Source: Pseudomonadota bacterium
GTDB lineage: Bacteria; Myxococcota; UBA9042; PHBI01
Direction of reading: 5' to 3'
NCBI GenBank assembly: GCA_005772945.1
Contig: SXIE01000153.1
Location: 1-16,110 of the forward strand
DNA length: 16,110 nt
Numbering within the stretch: the first letter of the stretch is position 1; each line of letters begins with the position of its first letter. The notes beneath the pieces are model-generated. The model was not told where the DNA came from. It was given only the letters and a program-made list of their open reading frames with translations, and made no database searches. This document shows positions 1-7,421 of the stretch, one piece after another. The position numbers and the translations under genes are program-made.

Positions 1-382
1 GCGCGAGATCCGGCAGGTCACGAACCTCGACCGGCTCGCCAAGGCGCGCAACGTCGTATCGCAGGTCTACCTCGACGAGCGCATCAAGCAGTACATCGTC
101 GATCTGGTCTTCGCGACGCGCGAGCCGGCGGCGGTCGCCAAGGGGCAACTGAAGGGCCTCATCGAGTACGGCGCCTCGCCGCGCGCGACGATCTTCTTGG
201 CCAAGGCGGCGCGCGCGCACGCGTTCCTCCGGCATCGCGGCTACGTCATCCCCGAGGACGTCAAGTCGATCGGCCTCGACGTTTTGCGCCATCGCGTCAT
301 CCCGACGTACGAGGCGGAGGCCGACAACCTGACGTCGGATGACCTCGTCCGGCGCCTGTTCGAGCTCGTCGAAGTCCCCTGA
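1..382 (+). CDS. moxR: MoxR-family AAA+ ATPase, C-terminal part (5' end outside window)
   Basis: The reading frame is open from base 2 and gives 126 residues up to the TGA at 380-382. This is the C-terminal lid half of a MoxR ATPase. The sensor-2 type signature GASPRA lies at visible residues 57-62, followed by the family-typical stretches FLAKAARAHAFL, YVIPEDVK, HRVIPTYEAEA and a final TSDDLVRRLF helix. Walker A, Walker B and the arginine finger must lie upstream of the window. MoxR ATPases are known to work as chaperone-like partners of VWA-domain proteins, and the DUF58 and two VWA genes downstream fit that role. The next gene starts 21 bases after the stop. Family assignment is firm; the client protein is unknown. 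Confidence 0.95.
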   Translation, partial: REIRQVTNLDRLAKARNVVSQVYLDERIKQYIVDLVFATREPAAVAKGQLKGLIEYGASPRATIFLAKAARAHAFLRHRGYVIPEDVKSIGLDVLRHRVIPTYEAEADNLTSDDLVRRLFELVEVP

Positions 383-403
383 GGCACGCGGGGAGGCGAG
401 GCG

Positions 404-1357
404 ATGGGGCCGAGATGGTGGGGCGCGGGGAGCGCGCAGGAAGCGGAGTCGGTGGCAGACGCGGACGACGCGGCGATCGACAAGCGCGAGCTGCTCAAGA
501 AGATCCGCAAGATCGAGATCGTGACGACCCGCAAGGTCAATGATCTGCTCGCGGGGCAATACCATTCGGTCTTCAAGGGCCGCGGGATGAGCTTCGACGA
601 AGTCCGCCCGTATCAGCCCGGCGACGAGATCCGCTTCATCGATTGGAACGTCACGGCGCGGACCAATGAGGCCTTCGTCAAGCGCTTCGTCGAAGAGCGC
701 GAGCTCACCGTCATGCTGCTGGTCGACGTGTCGCGCTCGCTCGCGTTCGGCGCCAACGCGCAGGAAAAGCGCGAGGTCGCGACCGAGCTCGCGGCGCTCT
801 TGGCATTCTCGGCGGTCAAGAACAACGACCGCGTCGGGCTCATCCTCTTCTCGGACGAAATCGAGCACGTGGTGCCGCCCAAGCGCGGCAAGAAACACGT
901 GCTGCGCCTCATCACGGACATCCTCGGGTTTCGGGCCAAGCGGCGCGGGACCTCGATCGAAGCGGGGTTGCAGTACCTGTCGCGGATCGGCGGGCGCAAA
1001 GCCATCACGTTCCTGCTCTCCGATTTCCAGGAGCCGTTCGCGACCTACGAGCACGCGCTGCGCATCGTCGCGCGGCGGCATGACCTCGTGCCGATCCTCA
1101 TCCGCGACCACATGGAGAGCGAGCTGCCGAACCTCGGGCTGGTCTTGACCGAGGACCTCGAGACCGGGCAGCCGGTCTGGATCGACACGGCCAGCCGTGC
1201 GGTGCGGGCACGCTACCAGGCGCACACCGAGCGCGAGCGCAAGGCCCTCGTCGACGGCTTCCTGCGGCTCAAAGTGGACCTCGTGCAAGTCGAGACGGGC
1301 GGCGGGTACGTGAAGCCGCTCGTGCAGTTCTTCGAGGTTCGGGGGCGGAGACACTGA
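404..1357 (+). CDS. DUF58 domain protein (VWA-like, MoxR partner)
   Basis: This gene encodes 317 residues with no signal peptide or membrane segment, so it is probably cytoplasmic. The DUF58 signature is clear: VRPYQPGDEIRFIDWNVTAR at about residues 67-86, then FVKRFVEERELTVMLLVD. A VWA-type MIDAS reads DVSRS at 108-112, with GTS at 182-184 and SDF at 206-208 as likely second and third metal loops, so metal binding appears intact. The ATG at 404 is preceded by a strong purine run (GGGAGG near 391-396), which supports this start. The stop overlaps the next start as TGATG at 1355-1359. DUF58 proteins usually sit directly after moxR and are thought to be its VWA partner. The exact biochemical role is not established. 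Confidence 0.94.
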   Translation: MGPRWWGAGSAQEAESVADADDAAIDKRELLKKIRKIEIVTTRKVNDLLAGQYHSVFKGRGMSFDEVRPYQPGDEIRFIDWNVTARTNEAFVKRFVEERELTVMLLVDVSRSLAFGANAQEKREVATELAALLAFSAVKNNDRVGLILFSDEIEHVVPPKRGKKHVLRLITDILGFRAKRRGTSIEAGLQYLSRIGGRKAITFLLSDFQEPFATYEHALRIVARRHDLVPILIRDHMESELPNLGLVLTEDLETGQPVWIDTASRAVRARYQAHTERERKALVDGFLRLKVDLVQVETGGGYVKPLVQFFEVRGRRH

Positions 1358-2052
1358 TGCTTCCGCTCATCGTCGTGGCCCTCTTTGCCGGGGCCGAGCC
1401 GCCGCCCCAAACGCCCGCGCCCGTGCCCGCCAGCGGCGCGCCCGCAACGGCGCCCGCACCCGCGCCCGCACCCGCACCCAAGACGGACGTCGCGAACCTC
1501 GCGGTCACGGCGCGGGTCTACCCCGATCCGAATCCGAGCGCCGCGAACGACCCCGCCGCCGATCCGACGGCCGCCGATCCCGCCGCAACCCCAGCCCCGG
1601 TCCCGACCACCCCCCCGAATGAACGCCCGCGCCCGATCGAGGTGAAGCTCGCCGCGCCGCTCATCCTCGAGATCACCGCCACGGCCCCCCGCGACACCGT
1701 CTTCTTCGCGCCCGCGCGCCCCGCCATCCCGCCGTTCTTCATGGTCGAGCCGCTGCCCGGCTTCCGCAAGGCCGACGGCGGCCAGCTGGTCGAGACCTGG
1801 CGCTGGCGCATCCTCCCGGTGCGCATGGGCATCGAGCGCGTGCCGGCCATCGAAATCCCCTATCGCCTCGCCGACGGCACCGAGGGCGCGACCAAGAGCC
1901 CGATCGTGCGCGTCGTCATCCGCGGCTTCCTCGAGAACGAGCAAACCCGGCGCTCGCCCCACCGCCCCCGCCGGTCCCGATCGTCGCGACGAACTGGGCG
2001 CTCGTCTGGGCCATCTCGATCGTCGGCACCTTGCTGGTCGCCGCGCTCCTGA
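1357..2052 (+). CDS. BatD-like/RDD membrane protein, N-terminal reading frame (broken by frameshift)
   Basis: This frame encodes the N-terminal part of a larger protein. It starts at the ATG overlapping the DUF58 stop, with GGAG at 1347-1350 at good spacing. It shows a short signal peptide (MLPLIVVALFAGA), then a Pro/Ala-rich linker (about residues 15-90), then a beta-rich BatD-like domain (about 93-192). After residue 196 (codon at 1942) the translation becomes Arg/Ser-rich nonsense ending at 2050-2052. The sensible continuation lies in another frame from 1947. Adding one base in the run at 1943-1950 would restore a single protein of about 514 residues (1357-2900). Either a sequencing or assembly error or a real inactivating deletion would explain this. 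The 231-residue product as read is unlikely to be the intended one. Confidence 0.72.
   Translation: MLPLIVVALFAGAEPPPQTPAPVPASGAPATAPAPAPAPAPKTDVANLAVTARVYPDPNPSAANDPAADPTAADPAATPAPVPTTPPNERPRPIEVKLAAPLILEITATAPRDTVFFAPARPAIPPFFMVEPLPGFRKADGGQLVETWRWRILPVRMGIERVPAIEIPYRLADGTEGATKSPIVRVVIRGFLENEQTRRSPHRPRRSRSSRRTGRSSGPSRSSAPCWSPRS
1942..1950 (+). other. Apparent single-base deletion (frameshift site)
   Basis: The sequence around caaacccgg switches coherent coding from the frame of 1357 to the frame of 1947. Inserting one A or one C here gives ENEQ-NPALAPPPPPVP or ENEQ-TPALAPPPPPVP, a natural hinge into the membrane segment. The short homopolymers AAA and CCC make an indel plausible, either biological or from sequencing. 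Confidence 0.75.
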
Positions 2053-2900
2053 CGTGGTTCGTGCTGAAGGCGATGTCCGCGCGCTTCGCCGCGATGGCCC
2101 CCGGACCGCCGCCGCGCCCGGCGATCGAGGTCGCGCTGATGCGCCTCGCGCAGATCGACGCGACCCCGGGGACCGAGCTGAACGGCGCGGACCGCCTCTC
2201 GGCGATCATCGACACGCTGCGCGAGTACCTCGGAAATCGCTACGGCATCGACGCGCTCGAGATGACGACGCGCGAGCTCGGCGCCGCGCTCGCGACGGTC
2301 GACCTCAAGACCGCGACGCTCCCCGCGATCACGTCGCTGCTCGAGCACTCCGACCTCGTGAAGTTCGCGCGCCTCCTGCCGCCCGAGGCCGAGGCGCGGG
2401 CTGAGAGCCCGGTCGTGAAAGCGATCGTCGAGGCGACCTGGGAACCGCCTAAACCCAAAGAGGAAATCATCGTCAAGCTCACGCCGGCGACGCTGCGGCA
2501 GCGCGTCTATGCCGGCGCCATCGACGCGATCCTGGCGACGGGCCTCGGCATGATCGCGTTCGGCGGGCTGTGGGCGAACGGGGCGCTCGAGCTCGGCTGG
2601 GTGGCCCTGGTGGTGCCGGGCGTCGTGCTCGTCCTGCGCGATCTCCCGACGCGCAGCCTCGGCAAGCGCATGCTCGGCCTCGCGATCGTCGGTCGCCGCG
2701 AGCGCCAGCCGCCCGCCACGCTGCGGCAGCGCTGGACGCGCAACGTCGCGCTGGTCCTCTGGCCGGTCGTCCTGCCGATGGAGGCGCTGCTGCTCCGTGC
2801 GCATCCCCTGGTCCTGCGGCTCGGCGATCTGCTCGCCGAGACCGAGGTGGTCCAGGGCGCGCCGACGACCCACCGCCGCGCCGGAGGGCCGCCGCGATGA
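1947..2900 (+). CDS. BatD-like/RDD membrane protein, C-terminal reading frame
   Basis: This is the continuation of the frameshifted gene, in frame from 1947; the first conventional start codon in this frame is the TTG at 2031. The frame begins NPALAPPPPPVPIVATNW and runs into one membrane segment (about 1989-2060, LVWAISIVGTLLVAALLTWF). A cytoplasmic helical domain like the C-terminal part of BatD/DUF4381 proteins follows (YLGNRYGIDALEMTTREL, then HSDLVKFARLLPPEAEA). From about 2480 it is an RDD domain: RQRVYAGAIDAIL, SLGKRMLGLAIV, RQRWTRN and RLGDLLAETEVV, with two to three further hydrophobic segments. RDD domains are membrane modules of poorly known function, sometimes linked to transport. 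Fusion of an RDD module to a BatD-like protein is unusual. The TGA overlaps the next ATG as ATGA. Confidence 0.75.
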   Translation, partial: PALAPPPPPVPIVATNWALVWAISIVGTLLVAALLTWFVLKAMSARFAAMAPGPPPRPAIEVALMRLAQIDATPGTELNGADRLSAIIDTLREYLGNRYGIDALEMTTRELGAALATVDLKTATLPAITSLLEHSDLVKFARLLPPEAEARAESPVVKAIVEATWEPPKPKEEIIVKLTPATLRQRVYAGAIDAILATGLGMIAFGGLWANGALELGWVALVVPGVVLVLRDLPTRSLGKRMLGLAIVGRRERQPPATLRQRWTRNVALVLWPVVLPMEALLLRAHPLVLRLGDLLAETEVVQGAPTTHRRAGGPPR

Positions 2901-4042
2901 GCGTCGCCGAGCCCCTCTACCTGCTCCTCTTGCTCCTGCTGGTGCCGCTCGGCTGGCACACGTTCACGCTCCGCAAGAAGGCGCGCGTGGGCGTCCCGAC
3001 CGCACGCGCGCTCGTCGCCATCCCGAGCCTGCGCGCGACCCTCTGGTGGGTGCCGGACGTCTTGCGCATGCTGGCGCTCGCCACGCTCGTCGTCGCGCTC
3101 GCCCGCCCCCGCATGCCGGGCGCCGAGGTCGCCGGCGGCGAAGGCGTCGACATCATGCTGACCCTCGACATGTCGTCGAGCATGAACGCGATCGATCTCT
3201 CGAACGCCGAGCTGCAAGCGATCCTGCAATCCGGCAAGAACGCCAAAGGCGAGCGCGCCCTCCCGAGCAACCGCTTCCTCATCGCGCGCGAGATCCTCAA
3301 GCAGTTCATCACCGAGCGCAACGCCGCCAGCCACGATCGCATCGGCCTCGTCGTCTTCGGCCACGAGGCGTGGCTGCGCTACCCCCTCACGCACGACCAC
3401 GCGCGCCTCATTCACAACCTGAACGAGCTCGTGCTCGACTCGGGCCTTCCCGGCCCCGAAGGCAAGTGCCCCAATGGCTGCACGATCAGCGGCAACGGCA
3501 CCGCGATCGGCGACGCCCTCGGCCGCTCGTTCAACCAGCTGCGCCGCGCCGAGGGCGCCCAGGGCAAGATCATCATCCTCATCACCGACGGCAAGGAGCA
3601 GGGCGGCTCGCTGAAAGCCGAGGCCATGGCGCGCCACCTCCGCGACCTGCCGCCCAATCCGAACGGGCCAAACGGCGCGAAAGTCCGCGTCTACACCTTC
3701 CTGGTGGGCGGCGCGGGCGAGGTCTGGCTCCCGGACACCGACCGCCTCGGCCGCCAGTACCGGACGCGCGACGGGCTCCCGGCCTACGCGCACCCGCAGC
3801 AGCCGTTTCCGACGGACCCCGAGCTGCTCAAGCAGATCGCCGAGGCGACCGGCGGCAAATTCTACGCCTCTTATAATGAAGCGAAGTTCAAGGAGGACGT
3901 GGCCGACCTCAAGCGCACCGCATTCGAATCGGTCGTCGAGCGCCCCGAGGTCGACGTCTTCGAGTGGCCGCTGCTCATCGGGCTGCTCATCGTCTTGGCC
4001 GAGCAACTCCTCCGCTTCACCCTCTTCAGGAGCGTCGCATGA
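2897..4042 (+). CDS. batA: BatA-like membrane VWA-domain protein
   Basis: This gene encodes 381 residues. The ATG at 2897 overlaps the upstream stop (ATGA) and has GGAGG at 2883-2887; a longer in-frame opening upstream is only a shadow of the RDD coding region. Layout: membrane segments at about 6-20 and 54-70, a VWA domain at about 83-340, and a C-terminal membrane segment at about 356-376, the usual BatA/BatB plan. The MIDAS is complete: DMSSS at 91-95, T202 in GNGTAIGDAL, and D231 in LITDGKE. Oddities are a longer loop after the MIDAS (about 103-124) and a close cysteine pair, CPNGC at 191-195, just before the MIDAS Thr; no other Cys was seen. It is probably a metal-dependent adhesion-like partner of the MoxR complex and of BatB. 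Confidence 0.9.
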   Translation: MSVAEPLYLLLLLLLVPLGWHTFTLRKKARVGVPTARALVAIPSLRATLWWVPDVLRMLALATLVVALARPRMPGAEVAGGEGVDIMLTLDMSSSMNAIDLSNAELQAILQSGKNAKGERALPSNRFLIAREILKQFITERNAASHDRIGLVVFGHEAWLRYPLTHDHARLIHNLNELVLDSGLPGPEGKCPNGCTISGNGTAIGDALGRSFNQLRRAEGAQGKIIILITDGKEQGGSLKAEAMARHLRDLPPNPNGPNGAKVRVYTFLVGGAGEVWLPDTDRLGRQYRTRDGLPAYAHPQQPFPTDPELLKQIAEATGGKFYASYNEAKFKEDVADLKRTAFESVVERPEVDVFEWPLLIGLLIVLAEQLLRFTLFRSVA

Positions 4043-5133
4043 GCGGCAGCGAGCTCTCATGGGGCGTCGAGGGTCTCCCGTGGGTGGGCCTCGGGATCCT
4101 CGCGCTCGTCTTCGGCTTCATCTGGTTCTTCCAGTGGCGCCACGGCCGCCGCCGCGCACTCGCCGAGCGCGGCCCGCTCGGGCGCCGCCTGGTCGCCACC
4201 CCGCTCGGCCGCGATCTCCTGCGCGCGAGCCTCGTCACCATATCGGCCCTCTTGCTGGTCGTCGCGCTCAAGAAGCCGCGCTGGGGCAGCACTGAAGACG
4301 AGGTCCGCGCCCTCGGCATCGACGTCGTCTTCGTCCTCGACGCCTCCAAGTCGATGAAGCTCGCCGACGTCGTCCCCGACCGCCTCGACGCCGCGCGCCT
4401 CGAGATCCACCGCGCGCTCGACCAGCTCCATGGCGGCCGCGCCGCGCTCGTCCCGTTCGCCGGCATCGCGTTTGTCCAAACCCCGCTGACCAGCGACGGC
4501 GCCGTCGTGCGCAACTACCTCGACGCCCTGCGCGTCGAGGACATGCCGCGCGGCGGAACGGCGATCGGGCGCGCGATCGAGACCGCGCTCGGCGCCCTCT
4601 TTCCGGACATCGCCAAGCCCGGCGAGGCCCCGCCCGACGCCTTCGAAGAGGAAATCAAGCCGGTCGAGAGCGCCAAGCACAAGGCGATCGTCCTCTTCAC
4701 CGACGGCGAGGATCACGAGGGCGATGCCGTCGAAGCCGCCAAGAAAGCGGCCAAGCGCGGCGTGAAGATCTTCGCGGTCGGCGTCGGGACGCCGCAGGGT
4801 CGCCCGGTGGTCCAGCTCGACGCCGAGGGCCAGGTCACCGGCACGGTCAAGGGCCCCGACGGCGCGCCGCTCTTCTCGGCGCTCAACGTCAAGCTCCTCA
4901 AAGAGATCGCGACCGCCACCAAGGGCGACTACTTCCTGCTCGGCCCCGAGGGCCTCGGCCCCGCCTTGAACCGGGCGCTCGGCGCGCTCGAGCTGGCCGA
5001 ATACGAGGACACGTTCCAAAATCTGGGCGCCGAGCGCTGCGCAATCGCCCTCTTGCCCGCCATCGCGCTGCTCGCGCTCGAGCTGTGGATCGGCCAGCGC
5101 GGTCGCACGCGCAGAGCCGGAGGTACGGCATGA
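4039..5133 (+). CDS. batB: BatB-like membrane VWA-domain protein
   Basis: This gene encodes 364 residues. The ATG at 4039 overlaps the upstream stop (ATGA), and AGGAG at 4028-4032 has six-base spacing. Membrane segments lie at about 15-32, 61-78 and 336-351, flanking a VWA domain (about 93-320). MIDAS residues are DASKS at 101-105, T174 in GGTAIGRA and the TDGED loop at 221-225. The segments VPFAGIAFVQTPLTSD and KIFAVGVGTPQG are characteristic of BatB-type VWA proteins. A long acidic stretch (about 186-211) separates the second and third metal loops. BatA and BatB are thought to form a membrane complex; the adjacent coupled genes fit this. Distinguishing A from B rests on order and similarity in style, not on a database comparison. 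Confidence 0.9.
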   Translation: MSGSELSWGVEGLPWVGLGILALVFGFIWFFQWRHGRRRALAERGPLGRRLVATPLGRDLLRASLVTISALLLVVALKKPRWGSTEDEVRALGIDVVFVLDASKSMKLADVVPDRLDAARLEIHRALDQLHGGRAALVPFAGIAFVQTPLTSDGAVVRNYLDALRVEDMPRGGTAIGRAIETALGALFPDIAKPGEAPPDAFEEEIKPVESAKHKAIVLFTDGEDHEGDAVEAAKKAAKRGVKIFAVGVGTPQGRPVVQLDAEGQVTGTVKGPDGAPLFSALNVKLLKEIATATKGDYFLLGPEGLGPALNRALGALELAEYEDTFQNLGAERCAIALLPAIALLALELWIGQRGRTRRAGGTA

Positions 5134-7409
5134 CCCCCCCACGCCCGCGTCGCCATGCTCCCGCCGCGCGCCTCGCGCCCATCGCGCTCGCGCTCGCCCT
5201 CGGCGCGTGCAGCTTCGACACCACCCACGGCGCGATCGACGACGGCAACGAGGCCCTCGCCAAGGGCGACTTCGCGGCCGCCCAAATCGCCTACAAGGCC
5301 GCCGCCGCCGAGCTCCCCGAGAGCCCGCCCCTCAACTACGACCAAGGCCTCGCCGCCCTGGCCATGAAGGAACACACCGGCGCCCAGGCGCTCCTCCTCC
5401 GCGCCCTCGACACCGCCGACCCGGCCCTACGCGCCAAGGTCTACGCCGCGCTCGGCGCCAACGCCGCCCTCGACGCGCTCGTCGCCGAGCAGACCCCCAA
5501 AGCCGCCGAGCCTCCCCCGGCTCCCGACGGCGCCAACCCTCCCCCGCCCGCCGGCCCACCCCAGGACGCGCTCGCGCACTGGACCGCGGCGGTCGACTTC
5601 CTGTCGCGCGCGCTCGCGCTCGAGCCCGACAACGTCGACGCGCGCACGAACCTCGAGGTCGCGCTCCTGCGCGTCGACCCGCCATGCGCGGCGCGCGACG
5701 ACACATTCGAGGAAAACGACGTGGCCGGCACCGCCAAGCCGATCGACTTTTCGGCCGATCCCGAGGCCGCCAAGAGCGGCGCCCCGCCCGACCCCAAAGC
5801 CGCGCCCGATCAACCCGATCAACCCGATCAGGGCGGCCCGCGCGACGTCCTCGAATGGCGCCAGCAGCTCTACGCGTGCCCCGACGACGACGATTGGTAC
5901 GCGCTCGATCTCGCGCCCGGCGACCGACTCACGCTCGAACTGACGATTGCCGCTGGCGCTGGCGGCACCGGGGCCCCCGCGGGTCCCGAGAGCAGCAGGC
6001 TCGCGATGTCGCTGCTCGCACCCGGCGCCACCGCCCCGCTCGGCACCGGCCAGACCCTCGCCCTCACGGTCGGTCCCGGGCAAGGCGGCCGCTACCTCGT
6101 CCACATCGCCAACCTCGACTTCGACGAAGTCTCGTACGGCCTGCTCGCGAAGGTGCGCCCGCCCTGCGCGAAAACCGAAGACCGCTTCGAGGAGAACGAC
6201 GACCGCGCGACCGCTAAAAACGTGACCCCGGGGCCGGTCCCCGATCTGAAATCCTGCCCCGGCGACGACGACTGGTACGCGATCGATCTGGCCGAAGGCG
6301 AGAGCCTCTTCCTCTACGTCGAGCCCGCCCAGAAACCCGACGACGAGAGCGCAGGAAAAGCCTCGCCAAAACCCGCGACCCCGCCCGATCCCGCCGCCCC
6401 CGAAGCCCCGCCACCGCTCGAGGTCGAGCTATCAGCGGCCGACGGAACGAGCCTCGGCCAAGGCGCTCCAGCCGGCCAATCCCGCATCTCGACGCTCCTC
6501 ACCCCGGGCGCCGGACGCTACTTCTTCCGCGTCCGCGGGACCGCACTCGCCCCGCCGAACGCCCCATCCGCCCCCCCCTCCGCCGCCCCAATCCCCCCCA
6601 CGGCCCCCGAGCCCTTCGAAGGCCGCTACTCCCTCCAAGTCCAGATCGTCCCGCCCTGTCCCGAGGGCGACGATCGCTCCGAGGACAACGACATGGCCGA
6701 GGACGCCGCCGACTTCATGGCCGCCGTGCAAGCCGCCCAAGCGCCTCCGCCCGACCCCAACGGCCCCGCGCCCGCGCCCCCGCAGCAGAGCGGCGCCCCG
6801 GTCCTCCTCGCCCGCATCTGCCCCGGCGACACCGACTGGTGGTCCTTCAGCGACGACGGCCAACAGCCTACGCTCGTCTCCGCGACCTTCGATCACGCCA
6901 AAGGCGACCTCGCCCTCACGCTCTTCGACGAAAATGGCACCGAGCGCATCGCCGAGTCGAACACCAGCACGTCCGCCCAGAACGCCGAGGTGGTGGCCTT
7001 CCCGCTCGCCAAGCCCCCCGCGCCCGACCCCAAGACCCCGACCCCGCCGCCCGATCCCGCGACGCCACCGGCCGCCCCGAAAAAGTATGTACTCAAAGTA
7101 TCGGGCGCCGCCCCCGACGCTCAGAACTTCTACCTCTTGCGCCTCGACCGTCCACAGCCCCAGTCCGACTCGAACGACCAGAACAAGGACGACGAGAACA
7201 AGGACGACAAGAAGCAGGACGACAAGAAGCAGGACCAAGACAAGAAGCAGGACCCCGACAAGAAACAGGACCCACCCAAGCAGGACGAGCCCGACAAGCC
7301 CTTCGAGGACGCCCTCGACAAGCTCGACCGCAACCCCGAGAATCTCGAAGCCAAAGAGAGCGGCAAGAAGTCTCCGCTTGCCAATCACCCAGCCGCCAAA
7401 GACTGGTAG
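5130..7409 (+). CDS. batC: BatC-like TPR lipoprotein with three PPC-like repeats
   Basis: This gene encodes 759 residues, several times the usual BatC length. The ATG at 5130 overlaps the batB stop and has GGAGG at 5119-5123. A lipoprotein signal peptide ends in lipobox LGAC (Cys27). TPR-like helices span about 34-180 (DDGNEALAKGDFAAAQIAY; FLSRALALEPDNVDARTNLE). Three pre-peptidase C-terminal (PPC)-like units follow at about 184-342, 344-508 and 508-675. Each starts PPCA or PPCP with a D-x-FEEND-type acidic motif and carries a later CPxDDDWYAIDL-type motif, giving Cys pairs 186/250, 346/376 and 510/564. Next comes an Asp/Lys/Gln tract (about 682-721), then the short BatC-like tail ALDKLDRNPENLEA ending in AKDW. 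It likely sits in the envelope anchored by lipid. The repeats may bind ligands or other envelope proteins; that is inference. Confidence 0.82.
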   Translation: MTPPRPRRHAPAARLAPIALALALGACSFDTTHGAIDDGNEALAKGDFAAAQIAYKAAAAELPESPPLNYDQGLAALAMKEHTGAQALLLRALDTADPALRAKVYAALGANAALDALVAEQTPKAAEPPPAPDGANPPPPAGPPQDALAHWTAAVDFLSRALALEPDNVDARTNLEVALLRVDPPCAARDDTFEENDVAGTAKPIDFSADPEAAKSGAPPDPKAAPDQPDQPDQGGPRDVLEWRQQLYACPDDDDWYALDLAPGDRLTLELTIAAGAGGTGAPAGPESSRLAMSLLAPGATAPLGTGQTLALTVGPGQGGRYLVHIANLDFDEVSYGLLAKVRPPCAKTEDRFEENDDRATAKNVTPGPVPDLKSCPGDDDWYAIDLAEGESLFLYVEPAQKPDDESAGKASPKPATPPDPAAPEAPPPLEVELSAADGTSLGQGAPAGQSRISTLLTPGAGRYFFRVRGTALAPPNAPSAPPSAAPIPPTAPEPFEGRYSLQVQIVPPCPEGDDRSEDNDMAEDAADFMAAVQAAQAPPPDPNGPAPAPPQQSGAPVLLARICPGDTDWWSFSDDGQQPTLVSATFDHAKGDLALTLFDENGTERIAESNTSTSAQNAEVVAFPLAKPPAPDPKTPTPPPDPATPPAAPKKYVLKVSGAAPDAQNFYLLRLDRPQPQSDSNDQNKDDENKDDKKQDDKKQDQDKKQDPDKKQDPPKQDEPDKPFEDALDKLDRNPENLEAKESGKKSPLANHPAAKDW
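5805..5831 (+). repeat. Triple 9-bp direct repeat in batC (Asp-Gln-Pro)
   Basis: The unit cccgatcaa occurs at 5805-5813 and 5814-5822, and as cccgatcag at 5823-5831. It encodes PDQ three times in a row inside the linker of the first PPC-like unit of batC. Being a multiple of three, copy-number changes would keep the frame. Confidence 0.9.
7181..7271 (+). repeat. Imperfect 15-bp tandem repeat, Asp/Lys/Gln tract of batC
   Basis: The unit gacaagaagcaggac (DKKQD) occurs at 7206-7220, 7221-7235 and 7239-7253, with a near copy at 7257-7271 (aaa for aag). Related NKDDE/NKDDK units precede it. It forms a highly charged, likely disordered arm between the last PPC-like unit and the BatC-type tail. Copy-number changes would stay in frame. 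Confidence 0.9.
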
Positions 7410-7421
7410 CCCCCGATCACC

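Noticed and set aside
1385..1645. Separate small Arg/Pro-rich gene overlapping the BatD-like start
   Set aside because: It is an out-of-frame reading of the Pro/Ala linker with no ribosome site and no domain.
1942..2052. Programmed ribosomal frameshifting between the two BatD-like/RDD frames
   Set aside because: No classic slippery heptamer or clear stimulatory structure was recognised; a one-base indel explains the data more simply.
2507..4060. Antisense open frame of 517 codons across batA
   Set aside because: It is opposite an intact VWA gene with a full MIDAS; the composition is a GC-skew shadow.
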